DNA from: an uncultured Saprospiraceae bacterium | Lineage (GTDB): Bacteria; Bacteroidota; Bacteroidia; Chitinophagales; Saprospiraceae | Assembly: GCA_937921525.1 (NCBI GenBank) | Contig: CAKZUM010000356.1 | Location: 1-25,947 of the forward strand | Direction: 5' to 3' | Length of the DNA stretch: 25,947 nucleotides | In this document: positions 7,702-16,227 of the stretch, piece by piece | Layout: every line of letters starts with the position of its first letter | How positions within the stretch are numbered: the stretch's first letter is position 1 | The notes under the pieces: generated by a model | Databases searched by the model: none | Seen by the model: the letters and a program-made list of their open reading frames with translations, nothing else | What the model was told of the DNA's origin: nothing | Translations under genes and position numbers: made by a program

Positions 7702-8272
7702 ACCCAAACAAATTAGCTTCTACAAATTCACAAATAATATGTCCTACCAAAATATGGGCTTCTTGAATTCGAGGGGTATCGGTAGAGGGAATATTTATTA
7801 AATGATCGGTGTGTTTTTTTAAAGAACCACCAGTTGCCCCTGTAAATCCAATAGTTATAAGTCCTTGATTTTTTGCTTGCGCTAGAGCATTTACTATATT
7901 TTCAGAATTGCCAGACGTAGAAATTCCAAATAGAATATCTCCTTCCCTACCCTTTGCTTGTATTAATCTTGTATAGACATCGGCATAAGAATAATCGTTA
8001 GCCACAGCAGTCATAAAAGAACTATTGACATGTAGTGCCTCTGCAAATAGAGGGGGACGGTCTAAATAAAAACGGCCTGAAAATTCTGCTGCAAGATGTT
8101 GAGCATCTGCTGCACTTCCACCATTTCCACAAAAAAATATTTTTTTATCTTGTTGAAAAGTCTTTGTACAACAATCAATAATTGACGTGATGGTTTTCAA
8201 TAAGGTAGAATCGCTTAGTAGTTTCTCTTTTAAAGTGATGTTTTCTCTGATTACCTGTTGTATGTTGTACAT
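7700..8272 (-). CDS. gmhA: Phosphoheptose isomerase, GmhA-type SIS protein
   Basis: Predicted to convert sedoheptulose 7-phosphate to D-glycero-D-manno-heptose 7-phosphate, the first step toward ADP-heptose or GDP-heptose for surface glycans. The 190-aa length is typical. FFCGNGGSAADAQHLAAEFSG (from residue 47) and GISTSGNSENIV are the SIS phosphosugar-binding motifs. The zinc ligand set of characterised GmhA proteins is conserved as H59, E63, Q170 and H178. DiaA-like SIS proteins are an alternative, but the complete ligand set and the TPRIQEAH motif favour GmhA. It starts 15 bases after the GT4 gene, the last member of a GT2-GT4-GmhA unit. The remaining heptose pathway genes are not in this window. 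Confidence 0.85.
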   Translation of the reverse strand: MYNIQQVIRENITLKEKLLSDSTLLKTITSIIDCCTKTFQQDKKIFFCGNGGSAADAQHLAAEFSGRFYLDRPPLFAEALHVNSSFMTAVANDYSYADVYTRLIQAKGREGDILFGISTSGNSENIVNALAQAKNQGLITIGFTGATGGSLKKHTDHLINIPSTDTPRIQEAHILVGHIICEFVEANLFG

Positions 8273-8287
8273 GCTTTTTTGTTTGTT

Positions 8288-9421
8288 CTAACTGTTCTCC
8301 GCTAACTCTTTCATTCCATTAATCATGGTATCCCAAGCAAATTCTTTTTTTACTTCTTTCACTACTGCTACAAAATCCGCTTCTTTTTCTTTTTCATAAA
8401 ACGCTAAGATTGCATCTGCTATTGCTGTTACTTCTACTGGAACGACATATCCTCCTTCTTCATGGCGAACAATTTCAGGAAGCCCGCCGACATTGGTTAC
8501 GACCATTGGTTTTTCAAAATGATAACACAACTGCGAGATGCCACTTTGAGTAGCGGATTTATAAGGTTGAACCACTAAGTCTGCCGCACTAAAAAAGTAT
8601 TTGACTTCCTCATTAGGAATGAAATCTGTCTTTAAAATGAGTCGATCTGCGATGCCTAATTCTTTGATTAATGCTTCATACTTTTCTTTGCCTCCATAGT
8701 ACTCTCCTGCTATTATTAATTGAATGCCTCTTTGTCTGATTCGTTCATCCGCCATCGCTCGAAGTAAGAGATCTAAACCCTTATAGTCTCTAATAAAACC
8801 GAAAAATAGAATGTATTCACCTTCTGCTGGAATGTCTAACCATTTCCTTGCGACTGGTTTTTCCAATGGATCACCATAATTATCATAGACAGGATGTGGA
8901 ATGTATTTTACGGGTTGGTCTTTTAAAAACTGTTGCAAATCACGTTGAACAGATTTTGACATTACAATAAAGGCATCTACTTGATTGACAAAATATTGCG
9001 CCAATTGCTTATCCCCTATTCGTTGTTCGTGTGGAATAATATTATCAATCAGTGATAAGATTTTGGTATGCTTGTTTTGCTTGATGATTCGTAGCATCGT
9101 ACCGAAACAGGGGCCCATAAAGGGTAGCCAAAATCGACATAGTACTATATCTGGTTTTAATGCTTTGATCGTTCGACCTGTTTTGATCCATGTAAGCGGA
9201 TTGATAGAACTGAAGGTACGTTGAATGGAAAGATTGGTAGGGGCTGGCCCATCTGAGTATTGTGTTTTTCCAGGAAAAACAATAGAGGGATATTGTAGGG
9301 TAAATGTATAGATTTCTACCTCATCTCCTTGCACTTGAAATTCTTTGGCAATGCGTTGATTAAAGGAAGCCAAGCCACCTCTAAAAGGATGCGCCGTACC
9401 AATGATGATTACTTTCTTCAT
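8288..9421 (-). CDS. Glycosyltransferase family 4 (GT-B fold)
   Basis: Retaining glycosyltransferase likely acting on a lipid-linked or surface polysaccharide at the cytoplasmic face. It is 377 aa. The N-terminal half has a glycine-rich acceptor-side loop (HPFRGGLASFNQRIAKEF, near residues 11-28). The C-terminal half has the GT4 donor region: ILFFGFIRDYKGLDLLLRA, IIAGEYYGG, and PYKSATQSGISQ followed by KPMVVTNVGGLPEIV. The Glu in GLPEIV fits the expected E of the EX7E-type region, though the first Glu is not obvious. Donor and acceptor cannot be told. Gaps of 18 bases upstream (to GT2) and 15 downstream (to GmhA) mark one operon, so a heptose- or mannose-related glycan is reasonable. Confidence 0.87.
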   Translation of the reverse strand: MKKVIIIGTAHPFRGGLASFNQRIAKEFQVQGDEVEIYTFTLQYPSIVFPGKTQYSDGPAPTNLSIQRTFSSINPLTWIKTGRTIKALKPDIVLCRFWLPFMGPCFGTMLRIIKQNKHTKILSLIDNIIPHEQRIGDKQLAQYFVNQVDAFIVMSKSVQRDLQQFLKDQPVKYIPHPVYDNYGDPLEKPVARKWLDIPAEGEYILFFGFIRDYKGLDLLLRAMADERIRQRGIQLIIAGEYYGGKEKYEALIKELGIADRLILKTDFIPNEEVKYFFSAADLVVQPYKSATQSGISQLCYHFEKPMVVTNVGGLPEIVRHEEGGYVVPVEVTAIADAILAFYEKEKEADFVAVVKEVKKEFAWDTMINGMKELAENS

Positions 9422-9439
9422 GTGAGATGGGGCCTTAGG

Positions 9440-10420
9440 TTAGTTATTCTGAGTAACCGTTTCTTGTCCTATTCTTTTTTCGATTAAATAAGCATTTCGA
9501 TCAGTTGACGTTCTGGATATTAACTCTGCTAAAAATCCACCTAAGAACAAAAGCGTACCGAGTATCATACAAGTGAGTGCTATAAAAAAGAAGGGATTTT
9601 GAACCACTAAACCGGGATTCGTCCCTTGGCTCAATCTATACAATTTAGTGATACCAATATAGGCAGAGGAGAAAAATCCTATTAAAAACATGACACCTCC
9701 AAGTGGGCCAAAAAAGTGCATAGGCCGCTTTCCAAATTTACCCACAAAAAGAATAGACGCTAAATCCAATAAGCCTTTCACGCCTCGATACCAACCATTG
9801 AATTTGCCTTCGCCAAACTTCCGTTCTTGATGCTGCACGACTTTTTCTCCAATCTTCTTGAAGCCCGACCATTTGGCGATGACGGGTACATAACGGTGCA
9901 TTTCTCCATACACCTCTATACTTTTTACTACTGGTAATTTATAGGCTTTCAGACCACAGTTGAAATCGTTTAACTGAATCCCACTCACCCAACGAGTGAT
10001 TCTATTAAAGAACTTTGACGGTATCGTTTTTGAGAGCGGATCATGTCGTTCTTTTTTCCATCCAGACACCAGATCAAATCCATCTTCCATAATCATTCGA
10101 TGTAGTTCTGGCACTTCTTCAGGACTATCTTGTAGATCTGCATCCATCGTCACCACCACATCTCCTTGAGCTGCATTAAACCCTGTATTTAATGCAGCAG
10201 ACTTACCGTAGTTTCTCCTAAATTTAATCCCCTTAATGCGATCATCTATTTCTGCTAAAGATTCAATAACATTCCAAGATCCATCATCACTTCCATCATC
10301 TACCATGATTAATTCATAGCGAATTTGATGTTTTTCCATTACCTCCCTTATCCATTTCTCTAAGTGGGGAATAGATTCCTCTTCATTAAAAACGGGAACT
10401 ACTATTGAGACGTCTAACAT
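9440..10420 (-). CDS. Family 2 glycosyltransferase, DPM1/GtrB-like, with C-terminal membrane anchor
   Basis: Probably moves a sugar from a nucleotide donor to polyprenyl phosphate. It is 326 aa. The GT-A domain opens with VSIVVPVFNEEESIPHLEKW, then VDDGSDDGSW (residues 40-49) and the metal-binding DAD at 93-95 in MDADLQDSPEE. The catalytic-loop region includes NDFNCGLKAY. Two hydrophobic segments at about 235-258 and 277-302 form the anchor seen in GtrB, ArnC and DPM1-like proteins. It is the first gene of the tight GT2-GT4-GmhA set. A DUF4199 gene lies 139 bases upstream on the same strand across a repeat-rich spacer. The exact sugar is unknown. Confidence 0.9.
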   Translation of the reverse strand: MLDVSIVVPVFNEEESIPHLEKWIREVMEKHQIRYELIMVDDGSDDGSWNVIESLAEIDDRIKGIKFRRNYGKSAALNTGFNAAQGDVVVTMDADLQDSPEEVPELHRMIMEDGFDLVSGWKKERHDPLSKTIPSKFFNRITRWVSGIQLNDFNCGLKAYKLPVVKSIEVYGEMHRYVPVIAKWSGFKKIGEKVVQHQERKFGEGKFNGWYRGVKGLLDLASILFVGKFGKRPMHFFGPLGGVMFLIGFFSSAYIGITKLYRLSQGTNPGLVVQNPFFFIALTCMILGTLLFLGGFLAELISRTSTDRNAYLIEKRIGQETVTQNN

Positions 10421-10439
10421 AAGTGGTTATTTTCTATTA

Positions 10440-10553
10440 GAATAGAGAGCCGAGATTAGAGAACAGAGATGGATTTCGTTCATATTCAAAGACATTTCAT
10501 CTCCTAAAACGATTTCTTCTCTCTTCTCTCAGTGTAACGTTCTCTGTTCTTTC
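10440..10553. repeat. Degenerate family A hairpin (AGAGAACAGAGA-rich arms)
   Basis: The arms AGAGAACAGAGATGGATTTCGTT and AACGATTTCTTCTCTCTTCTC, together with GTTCTCTGTTCTTTC at the right end, match the inner sequence of the elements at 11106 and 24825, but the TGGACATT ends are missing. It is read as an old or truncated copy filling the gap between the GT2 gene and the DUF4199 gene. Boundaries are approximate. Confidence 0.55.
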
Positions 10554-10559
10554 AAACAG

Positions 10560-11072
10560 TTATACTTGATTTGCTTTTTCAAAATCATCTCTTCGAACAA
10601 GACGTGCAATGATTGCCGCTAATAAAAAACCAAAGACTAAGGACATGATATACCCCGAAAGAGTGGTCATTATATCATATTTTATTTCATCCGTTTTTGC
10701 TGCCATTTGTTCTGTCATTTCTTCACTAAAAACGCCTGTATCCAATGTTTCTAAAACAACGTCTTTTTGAATTTGAATCATTTCAGGGTCAAAGTAATTA
10801 AAATGGAGATAATTAAATGTATGGTATATCGCATTGGCTACCATCCAAACAATAAAGGCGGCTTTTAGAGCTGCTTTAAAACTAATAAATCCGCCATTAT
10901 CTTTTCGCTCCTCTATGGCTGCCATCGCCATCCCAACTATATAGAATATCATCGTACTCCATACAACCCCGGGACTTAATTGTAGTCTTTTATCCACAAA
11001 ATAAGCAGTCAAAAGAATCAAAACGGTACCAATACCTGCTATTAAACCAAATTTCGTGCTATGTGCGTTCAT
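10560..11072 (-). CDS. DUF4199 family membrane protein
   Basis: A small inner-membrane protein of unknown function found widely in Bacteroidota. It is 170 aa. Hydrophobic segments lie at about 8-26, 34-53, 65-86 and 134-159. A polar stretch, roughly 95-130, between the third and fourth segments contains acidic residues (EEMTEQMAAKTDEI). The ISFKAALKAAF segment before the third helix is a family hallmark, matched by ISFGKSVGVGV in the paralogue at 11556-12083. The neighbouring glycosyltransferases and dihydroorotase homologue follow a gene order I associate with this phylum. No catalytic residues are evident. A transport-accessory or envelope role would be a guess. Confidence 0.78.
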   Translation of the reverse strand: MNAHSTKFGLIAGIGTVLILLTAYFVDKRLQLSPGVVWSTMIFYIVGMAMAAIEERKDNGGFISFKAALKAAFIVWMVANAIYHTFNYLHFNYFDPEMIQIQKDVVLETLDTGVFSEEMTEQMAAKTDEIKYDIMTTLSGYIMSLVFGFLLAAIIARLVRRDDFEKANQV

Positions 11073-11105
11073 TGTCTAATTTGAAAATAAGGCTATACGG
11101 CTAAG

Positions 11106-11267
11106 TACACTATTGGACATTGTTTAGAACAGAGAGCAGGGAAGAGAGAGTAGAGACGTATTTCGATCAGAGAATGACAAAATTTCGTTGTTTTTTAAAC
11201 GGAATCTATCTCTATTCTCGGTTCTCTATTCTCGGTTCTCTGCTCTTCAAAATGTCCAGTAGTGTAA
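11106..11267 (+). mobile_element. MITE, family A, copy 1, with 9-bp target duplication
   Basis: 162 bp, ends TACACTATTGGACATT (11106-11121) and AATGTCCAGTAGTGTA (11252-11267): 16-bp inverted repeats with one mismatch. The direct repeat ACGGCTAAG flanks it exactly at 11097-11105 and 11268-11276, a 9-bp target-site duplication. The arms are AGAGAACAGAGA-like purine-rich sequence and the interior is GACGTATTTCGATCAGAG. The same sequence occurs reversed at 24825-24978. There is no open reading frame. Confidence 0.88.
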
Positions 11268-11413
11268 CGGCTAAGCTCGACATGCCTTTAATTTGCTGAT
11301 TTTTAATCACTTATACCTATAGGCAGTTAGCCAAAAATGAGAATGAAATTACGACAAAGTTATAACTTCCACATTTGGAGAGTTATTTGTCGTTTAGAAG
11401 TGCCAAATTAGCT

Positions 11414-11455
11414 AAAAAAAAGAACTCTTTCAGAGAACGAATCTTTGAAAGAGTT
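11414..11455 (-). terminator. Rho-independent terminator for the DUF4199 gene at 11556-12083
   Basis: Read on the minus strand: AACTCTTTCA, a 13-base loop, TGAAAGAGTT, then C and eight U residues (poly-A at 11414-11421 on the plus strand). The 10-bp perfect stem lies about 100 bases past the DUF4199 stop codon. This suggests the downstream DUF4199 gene and glycosyltransferases use a separate promoter. Confidence 0.75.
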
Positions 11456-11494
11456 ACGTGTTTTAAAAGCTATTGTTTCTAGCTTTCTGTAGGA

Positions 11495-11540
11495 TATAGG
11501 CAGTTACATAAGTGCTAGAATTTATGTGTAACTGCCATAT
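11495..11540. repeat. Inverted repeat GGCAGTTACA / TGTAACTGCC
   Basis: Hairpin arms at 11499-11511 and 11522-11536. The GGCAGTTA half recurs at 11322 (ATAGGCAGTTAGCC), and another hairpin (ACGACAAA with TTTGTCGT) lies at 11351-11392. With the MITE and terminator, these structures account for most of the 483-bp gap 11073-11555, where I see no gene. Confidence 0.5.
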
Positions 11541-11555
11541 AATCAATAGAGATAC

Positions 11556-12083
11556 TTATACCAATGCCGGTGGATCTTTTTTCATAATTGCACCTCCTAT
11601 TAAAGAGCCTATTAAACCCATGAATGCTCCTCCACCTAGACCACCTAGCACTTGTTGAAATAAACCGAATCCATCTCTAGCTCCTTGAGCAGAAGCTTCC
11701 AGAACTTCTTCGTCAAGCCCAAAACCTTCCATCATTTCTACGGTGTAAGCTACTATTTCTTCTACAGCAGATGGATCAATAAAATTATAGTAGACATATG
11801 CAAATATTCCCCCAATCAATCCCATGAGTGCACAAGCTACCACGCCAACTCCTACTGATTTTCCAAAAGAAATATGGTTTCCCTGTAACTCTCGTACTCC
11901 TTTAATGGCCGAATATATTATAAAACCATATATAGCCATGTCTACAATTCCTGCCATGGAGTTCGTGGCTAAGCCAGCCATATTTTTTATTAAATTCCAT
12001 ACAATAACAATTAAGCCTCCTATTAAGCCAAAACGCATAGCGGTTGGAAATATGGAGGTTTCAGAAGCATGTAAAGTTGTCAT
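11556..12083 (-). CDS. DUF4199 family membrane protein (second copy)
   Basis: A 175-aa paralogue of the neighbouring DUF4199 protein, with hydrophobic segments at about 16-34, 45-63, 77-101 and 147-168 and the ISFGKSVGVGVVAC hallmark before the third. A Gly-rich last helix (GGLGGGAFMGLIGSLIGG) distinguishes it. The segment between helices three and four is acidic (EEIVAYTVEMMEGFGLDEEVLE). It is 99 bases downstream of the dihydroorotase homologue on the same strand and is followed by its own terminator. It may share a transcript with that gene. Function unknown. Confidence 0.78.
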   Translation of the reverse strand: MTTLHASETSIFPTAMRFGLIGGLIVIVWNLIKNMAGLATNSMAGIVDMAIYGFIIYSAIKGVRELQGNHISFGKSVGVGVVACALMGLIGGIFAYVYYNFIDPSAVEEIVAYTVEMMEGFGLDEEVLEASAQGARDGFGLFQQVLGGLGGGAFMGLIGSLIGGAIMKKDPPALV

Positions 12084-12182
12084 AGATTGTGCGTTTTAAA
12101 TTTATTAACAATGACCCAATATCTATTTTTACTTTTATAAAGTGAAATTATATTATAGTTTTCTCTAAATTATTCGTCTAGT

Positions 12183-13451
12183 TTAGGCGATACAAGAATC
12201 AAAACTATATTCCTCATTGTTAATAACACCTAGCACTTTACCTGTCATGTTGGTTCCTATAAAAGGAGTGTTTTTAGATTTTGACTGTATAGAAGTTCGC
12301 TCAAATGTCCATTCCAAAGTAGGAGAGAATAAAGTTAAATTAGCTTCACTCCCCGTTTCTAAAGTAGGGGTAGGTAGGGCCATAGCGAATCTAGATTGGT
12401 AGGTCAGTAGATCAATCAACTGAGTCAATGAAATCTGGTCTTTTAGTTGCGTATTTAAAATGGCAAATGTTGATTCTAGAGCAATCATTCCAAAATCAGC
12501 ATATAAAAACTCCATTTTTTTCACCTCTTCTTCTAATGGCGTATGATTCGTGGTGATGCAATCTATTATTCCGTCTTTGACTGCTTTTATTAATGCTGTC
12601 TTGTCTTTTGTTGTCCTGATAGGAGGCAATACTTTTAGATTGGTATCAAAGGAGGCAATAGCTCGATCATCAAATAATAAATTGGCAGCAGCTACAGAGG
12701 CAGTTACTTTTAATCCTTTCTTTTTTGCCGTTTTGATTAAATCTATAGAGCCAGCAGTTGATATATTATGTACGTGCAGGCGAGAGTCTGTATAAGCTAA
12801 TAAATCTATGTCCCTTTTGAGCATCAATTCCTCAGATAAACTCAGTAAGCCTTTCATGCCTAACTCTGTACTGACCCTTCCTTCATGTATCTGTCCACCG
12901 GCACTTAGTTCTTTATCATGCGGATGATTGACAATAACGCCGTTTATTCCCTTTACATACTCTAAACTCCGCTTCATTAAACCACTAGATTGTATCGAAT
13001 GAAGTCCATCTGAAAAAGCAATACTTCCAGCTTTTGCCATGTCATACATTTCCGCAATATCCTTCCCTTCGCAATTATGAGAAACCGCTCCAATTGGATA
13101 AATATCCACTAAGCTAGATTGATTTTTAAAAAATAATATATCTGACTTAGTTTGAATAGTTGGGTTGGTGTTAGGGAAACAAGCAAGTCCCGTATAACCT
13201 CCCGCTGCTGCCGCTTTCGTAATAGATTGGATGTCTTCTCGATGTTCCAAACCTGGCTCCCCTGTATGCACCCCAATATCAAACCACCCTAGGGAAACGT
13301 GGAGATCTTTATGAGCAATTAGCTTGGCTTTTTTATTAGTCAACTTAGCCCCTATCTTTTCTATTCGGCCGTCTTGTATTAGTAGGTCTCTTTTTTTTCC
13401 ATTCAATGGCGATCTGGAATCAATAATGGTCGCATTTTTTATTAATAGCAT
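12183..13451 (-). CDS. Dihydroorotase-family protein with degenerate active site
   Basis: An amidohydrolase-fold protein similar along its length to class I dihydroorotase. The ATG at 13451 (422 aa) is preferred over the upstream TTG, giving MLLIKNATIID, the normal start. Key residues are altered. The HxH metal motif in FDxHxHxREPG reads FDIGVHTGEPG, so the first His is G60 and the substrate Arg is G64. The metal His before the ST motif is N229 (HNIST). The DHAPH motif with the catalytic Asp reads NHTPL (N302). PNTNP (residues 93-97) and H176 remain. It is therefore probably not an active dihydroorotase. A structural or regulatory partner of aspartate transcarbamoylase, as known for pseudo-dihydroorotases elsewhere, or another function is more likely. 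It starts 82 bases from a divergent hexosaminidase gene. Confidence 0.85.
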   Translation of the reverse strand: MLLIKNATIIDSRSPLNGKKRDLLIQDGRIEKIGAKLTNKKAKLIAHKDLHVSLGWFDIGVHTGEPGLEHREDIQSITKAAAAGGYTGLACFPNTNPTIQTKSDILFFKNQSSLVDIYPIGAVSHNCEGKDIAEMYDMAKAGSIAFSDGLHSIQSSGLMKRSLEYVKGINGVIVNHPHDKELSAGGQIHEGRVSTELGMKGLLSLSEELMLKRDIDLLAYTDSRLHVHNISTAGSIDLIKTAKKKGLKVTASVAAANLLFDDRAIASFDTNLKVLPPIRTTKDKTALIKAVKDGIIDCITTNHTPLEEEVKKMEFLYADFGMIALESTFAILNTQLKDQISLTQLIDLLTYQSRFAMALPTPTLETGSEANLTLFSPTLEWTFERTSIQSKSKNTPFIGTNMTGKVLGVINNEEYSFDSCIA

Positions 13452-13533
13452 TCCTTTTTTTCTCAAAAATAGTATTTCTTATTTTAAAAAACACCTTGCA
13501 AATCCAAAGAAAATGCTAGATTCGTAGAAAAAT

Positions 13534-16134
13534 ATGATAATGCGAATACTATTGTTTTCTTTACTCTTATTATTTATTAGTTGTGGACAGGATAGATCAG
13601 CAATGGTTTCTAGCACTGCTCCTATTCACTTAAATTGGGAGCTGGTCAGAAACGGTGCAAATGCCCAAAACTTACAGAAACAGTTTGGAATATTTACATT
13701 GAAAAATACAGGGACAAAGGAATTGGGCAATAATTGGGCAATTTATTTTAATCAGAATAATGAACCCTTTCAAGATAGTGTCCAAGCGAATGGCCTACAG
13801 ATCAATCATATCAATGGTAATTTTTTTCGCCTAGCTCCTAGTGCCAGTTATCAACCTTTAGCGGCTGGTCAAAGTATAGAATTTCCTTACGAAGGAAATA
13901 ACTGGTCTACTAAAGTGTCAGATGCGCCTGAGGGGCTTTATGTCGTATTCCAACAAGAAGATGGAACGGCAGGCACTCCTCAATATCTGGACAATTATAC
14001 AATCACTCCCTTTACAGAACCTCAACAAATCCATCGAAGCGAATCAGATTCTTTTCCAATCCCTACCCTAGCCTACCGCTATGAACAAAACAAAAAAGTA
14101 CAACTATTAGCTAAATCGGAACTCTTGCCAATAGTTCCTACTCCCCAAAAAGTGGTTCAAAAATCTGGTCTACTCCAATTGAATAATAGCTATACATTGT
14201 GTTATTCTAAAGACTTGAAAAATGAACGAAATTATCTACTCCAATCACTAGAATCTGTCGGACTATCCATCAAAGATTATGAAGGAGGAAATTGTGCGGA
14301 AAAATCTATTCAATTGTCATTGGGTACAGGCTCAACAGAAGGCTATACACTAGAGGTCATTCCTGAAAAAGAACAAATTACCATTGAAGGCGCAACCCCA
14401 GCAGGAGTATTCTATGGTATTCAAAGTTTACGTTCCCTAATACCCCTTGACCAATTAGAAGCCCCACAAAAGGACATCCCTCTTTCTGCTATAAAAATTC
14501 AAGATGCTCCCCGCTTTCCATATAGGGGAATACATTTGGATGTATCTAGAAATTTTCAGTCTAAAGCCTCTGTAGAAAAATTATTGGAAGTAATGGCTAC
14601 TTATAAATTAAATAAATTCCATTTTCATTTATCTGATGACGAAGGTTGGCGTTTAGAAATTCCAGACTTACCAGAGTTGACGTCTATAGGCGCAAAGCGT
14701 GGGCATACCTTAACGGAAGAGACTCATCTAATTCCAGCTTATGGGTCAGGGCCTTTTGTGGACAATCCTGAAAGTGCTGGTACGGGACATTTTACTCGCT
14801 CTGAATATATTGAAATCTTAAAGTATGCAAAAGCACGACACATAGAGGTAATTCCAGAAATTGACCTACCCGGTCATGCACGAGCAGCTATTAAAGCCAT
14901 GGAAGTTCGTTATCAAAGATTACAAAAAGCAGGACAAGAGGAAGCTGCTGCTCAATATTTATTGAGTGATCCAAATGACCAATCCAGCTATCGGTCTGTT
15001 CAAGGATATAAAGACAACACTACCTGTGTATGTCAGGAATCATTATATAGTTTTTTGGACAAAGTGGTAGATGAATTAATAGCGATGCACGAGGAAGCAG
15101 GACATCCTTTAAAAGTATTACATACAGGAGGAGACGAAGTGCCTGATGGCGTATGGGAACAATCTCCTATTTGTGAAGAATTGTTACGGAACAATTCGGA
15201 AGTGGATGCCACAAAGGAAGGATTGACTGCTTATTTCTTAAAAAGATTTCATCGAATTTTAGCAGAGCGAAATTTAGTTACAGGTGGATGGGAAGAAATT
15301 GCTTTAACTTCAAAGCAACAAGGAGAGCACAAAGCCCATGTACCAAATCCTACCTTTGTTAATAAAAAATTCCAACCGTATGTCTGGAACTCTGTCTTTG
15401 GTTGGGGTGGAGAAGATATGGCCTATCAATTGGCTAATGCAGGCTATCCTGTTGTATTATGCAATGCCTCCAATTTGTATTTTGATTTGGCTTATGACAA
15501 AGACCCTGAAATTTCTGGCTTGTATTGGGCTGGCTATGTAGATACTAGAAAAGTGTATGAGTTTGCCCCTTTTAACTTGTTTCAAACGGCTTCCATAAGT
15601 AAAATGGGTGTTCCCTTAAATCGTGACCAACTAGCGGCTGGCAAAGAAAGATTATCTCCAAGTAATCAGAAAAACATCCTAGGTATGCAAGGTCACTTGT
15701 GGAGTGAAACTTTAATTAATCAAGAAAGACTAGAACGATCTGCCTATCCAAAATTGCTCGGCTTGGCAGAAAGAGCTTGGGCACCTATGCCTGCATGGGC
15801 TACAGCCAAAACGGTAGCTGAAACGCAAAACCAACTAGATAGTGACTGGAATGTTTTTGCCAATACCTTAGGGCAAAAAGAAATGCTCCGATTGAATTCT
15901 GTGGCAGGTGGTTTGAGTTATCATATTCCCCCTCCTGGAGCAATTATTAAAGAGGGGCAATTGTTGGCAAATACAGCTTATCCGGGTTTGAAAATTTATT
16001 ATACAAAGGATGGAACCACCCCTACGAGACAATCTAAACTATATAATGGACCCATCGCAGTTGATAAAAATATTAGATTGAAAGTCTTTGGCGGGAAAAA
16101 TGCTAGTCGAGAAGTGGTCGTACATTTTCGATAA
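13534..16134 (+). CDS. Beta-N-acetylhexosaminidase, GH20, lipoprotein
   Basis: Removes terminal beta-linked N-acetylglucosamine from chitin oligomers, glycans or peptidoglycan fragments outside the cytoplasm. It is 866 aa. The lipoprotein signal ends LLLFISC (Cys17). Next come an N-terminal carbohydrate-binding CHB_HEX-type domain (about 28-175, HLNWELVRNGANAQNLQ...), a GH20b domain (about 195-325), the catalytic barrel (about 328-760) with FHFHLSDDEGWRLEIP and HTGGDEVPDGVWE, and a C-terminal beta domain (about 785-866, YYTKDGTTPT). The catalytic Asp-Glu pair is D534-E535. An ATG at 13540 is an equally possible start. This four-domain architecture matches bacterial chitobiases. It converges with murQ, which fits a role in amino-sugar recovery. 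Confidence 0.94.
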   Translation: MIMRILLFSLLLLFISCGQDRSAMVSSTAPIHLNWELVRNGANAQNLQKQFGIFTLKNTGTKELGNNWAIYFNQNNEPFQDSVQANGLQINHINGNFFRLAPSASYQPLAAGQSIEFPYEGNNWSTKVSDAPEGLYVVFQQEDGTAGTPQYLDNYTITPFTEPQQIHRSESDSFPIPTLAYRYEQNKKVQLLAKSELLPIVPTPQKVVQKSGLLQLNNSYTLCYSKDLKNERNYLLQSLESVGLSIKDYEGGNCAEKSIQLSLGTGSTEGYTLEVIPEKEQITIEGATPAGVFYGIQSLRSLIPLDQLEAPQKDIPLSAIKIQDAPRFPYRGIHLDVSRNFQSKASVEKLLEVMATYKLNKFHFHLSDDEGWRLEIPDLPELTSIGAKRGHTLTEETHLIPAYGSGPFVDNPESAGTGHFTRSEYIEILKYAKARHIEVIPEIDLPGHARAAIKAMEVRYQRLQKAGQEEAAAQYLLSDPNDQSSYRSVQGYKDNTTCVCQESLYSFLDKVVDELIAMHEEAGHPLKVLHTGGDEVPDGVWEQSPICEELLRNNSEVDATKEGLTAYFLKRFHRILAERNLVTGGWEEIALTSKQQGEHKAHVPNPTFVNKKFQPYVWNSVFGWGGEDMAYQLANAGYPVVLCNASNLYFDLAYDKDPEISGLYWAGYVDTRKVYEFAPFNLFQTASISKMGVPLNRDQLAAGKERLSPSNQKNILGMQGHLWSETLINQERLERSAYPKLLGLAERAWAPMPAWATAKTVAETQNQLDSDWNVFANTLGQKEMLRLNSVAGGLSYHIPPPGAIIKEGQLLANTAYPGLKIYYTKDGTTPTRQSKLYNGPIAVDKNIRLKVFGGKNASREVVVHFR

Positions 16135-16141
16135 TTGGTAA

Positions 16142-16170
16142 TAGGCTTGGCACCAAAACTGCCAAGCCTA
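16142..16170. terminator. Hairpin between convergent hexosaminidase and murQ genes
   Basis: TAGGCTTGGCA (16142-16152) and TGCCAAGCCTA (16160-16170), an 11-bp perfect stem with a 7-base loop, lying directly after the hexosaminidase stop. It lacks a strong T run on either side, so termination is probable but not certain. Confidence 0.6.
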
Positions 16171-16227
16171 CTACTATAGGGAATCATTCATTAATCAATG
16201 GCTTGTAAATAATGAATCAGTTCAGTT

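Noticed and set aside
11106..11267. Family A hairpins as dedicated small RNA genes
   Set aside because: No promoter box precedes them, and target duplications and opposite orientations fit mobile elements better.
12183..13451. Annotation as active PyrC
   Set aside because: Three metal or catalytic positions and the substrate arginine are substituted, so only family membership is supported.
13464..13471. Minus-strand -7 box (TATTTTTG) for the dihydroorotase homologue
   Set aside because: The octamer fits TAnnTTTG but no -33 partner is at the expected distance, and it would leave an almost leaderless transcript.
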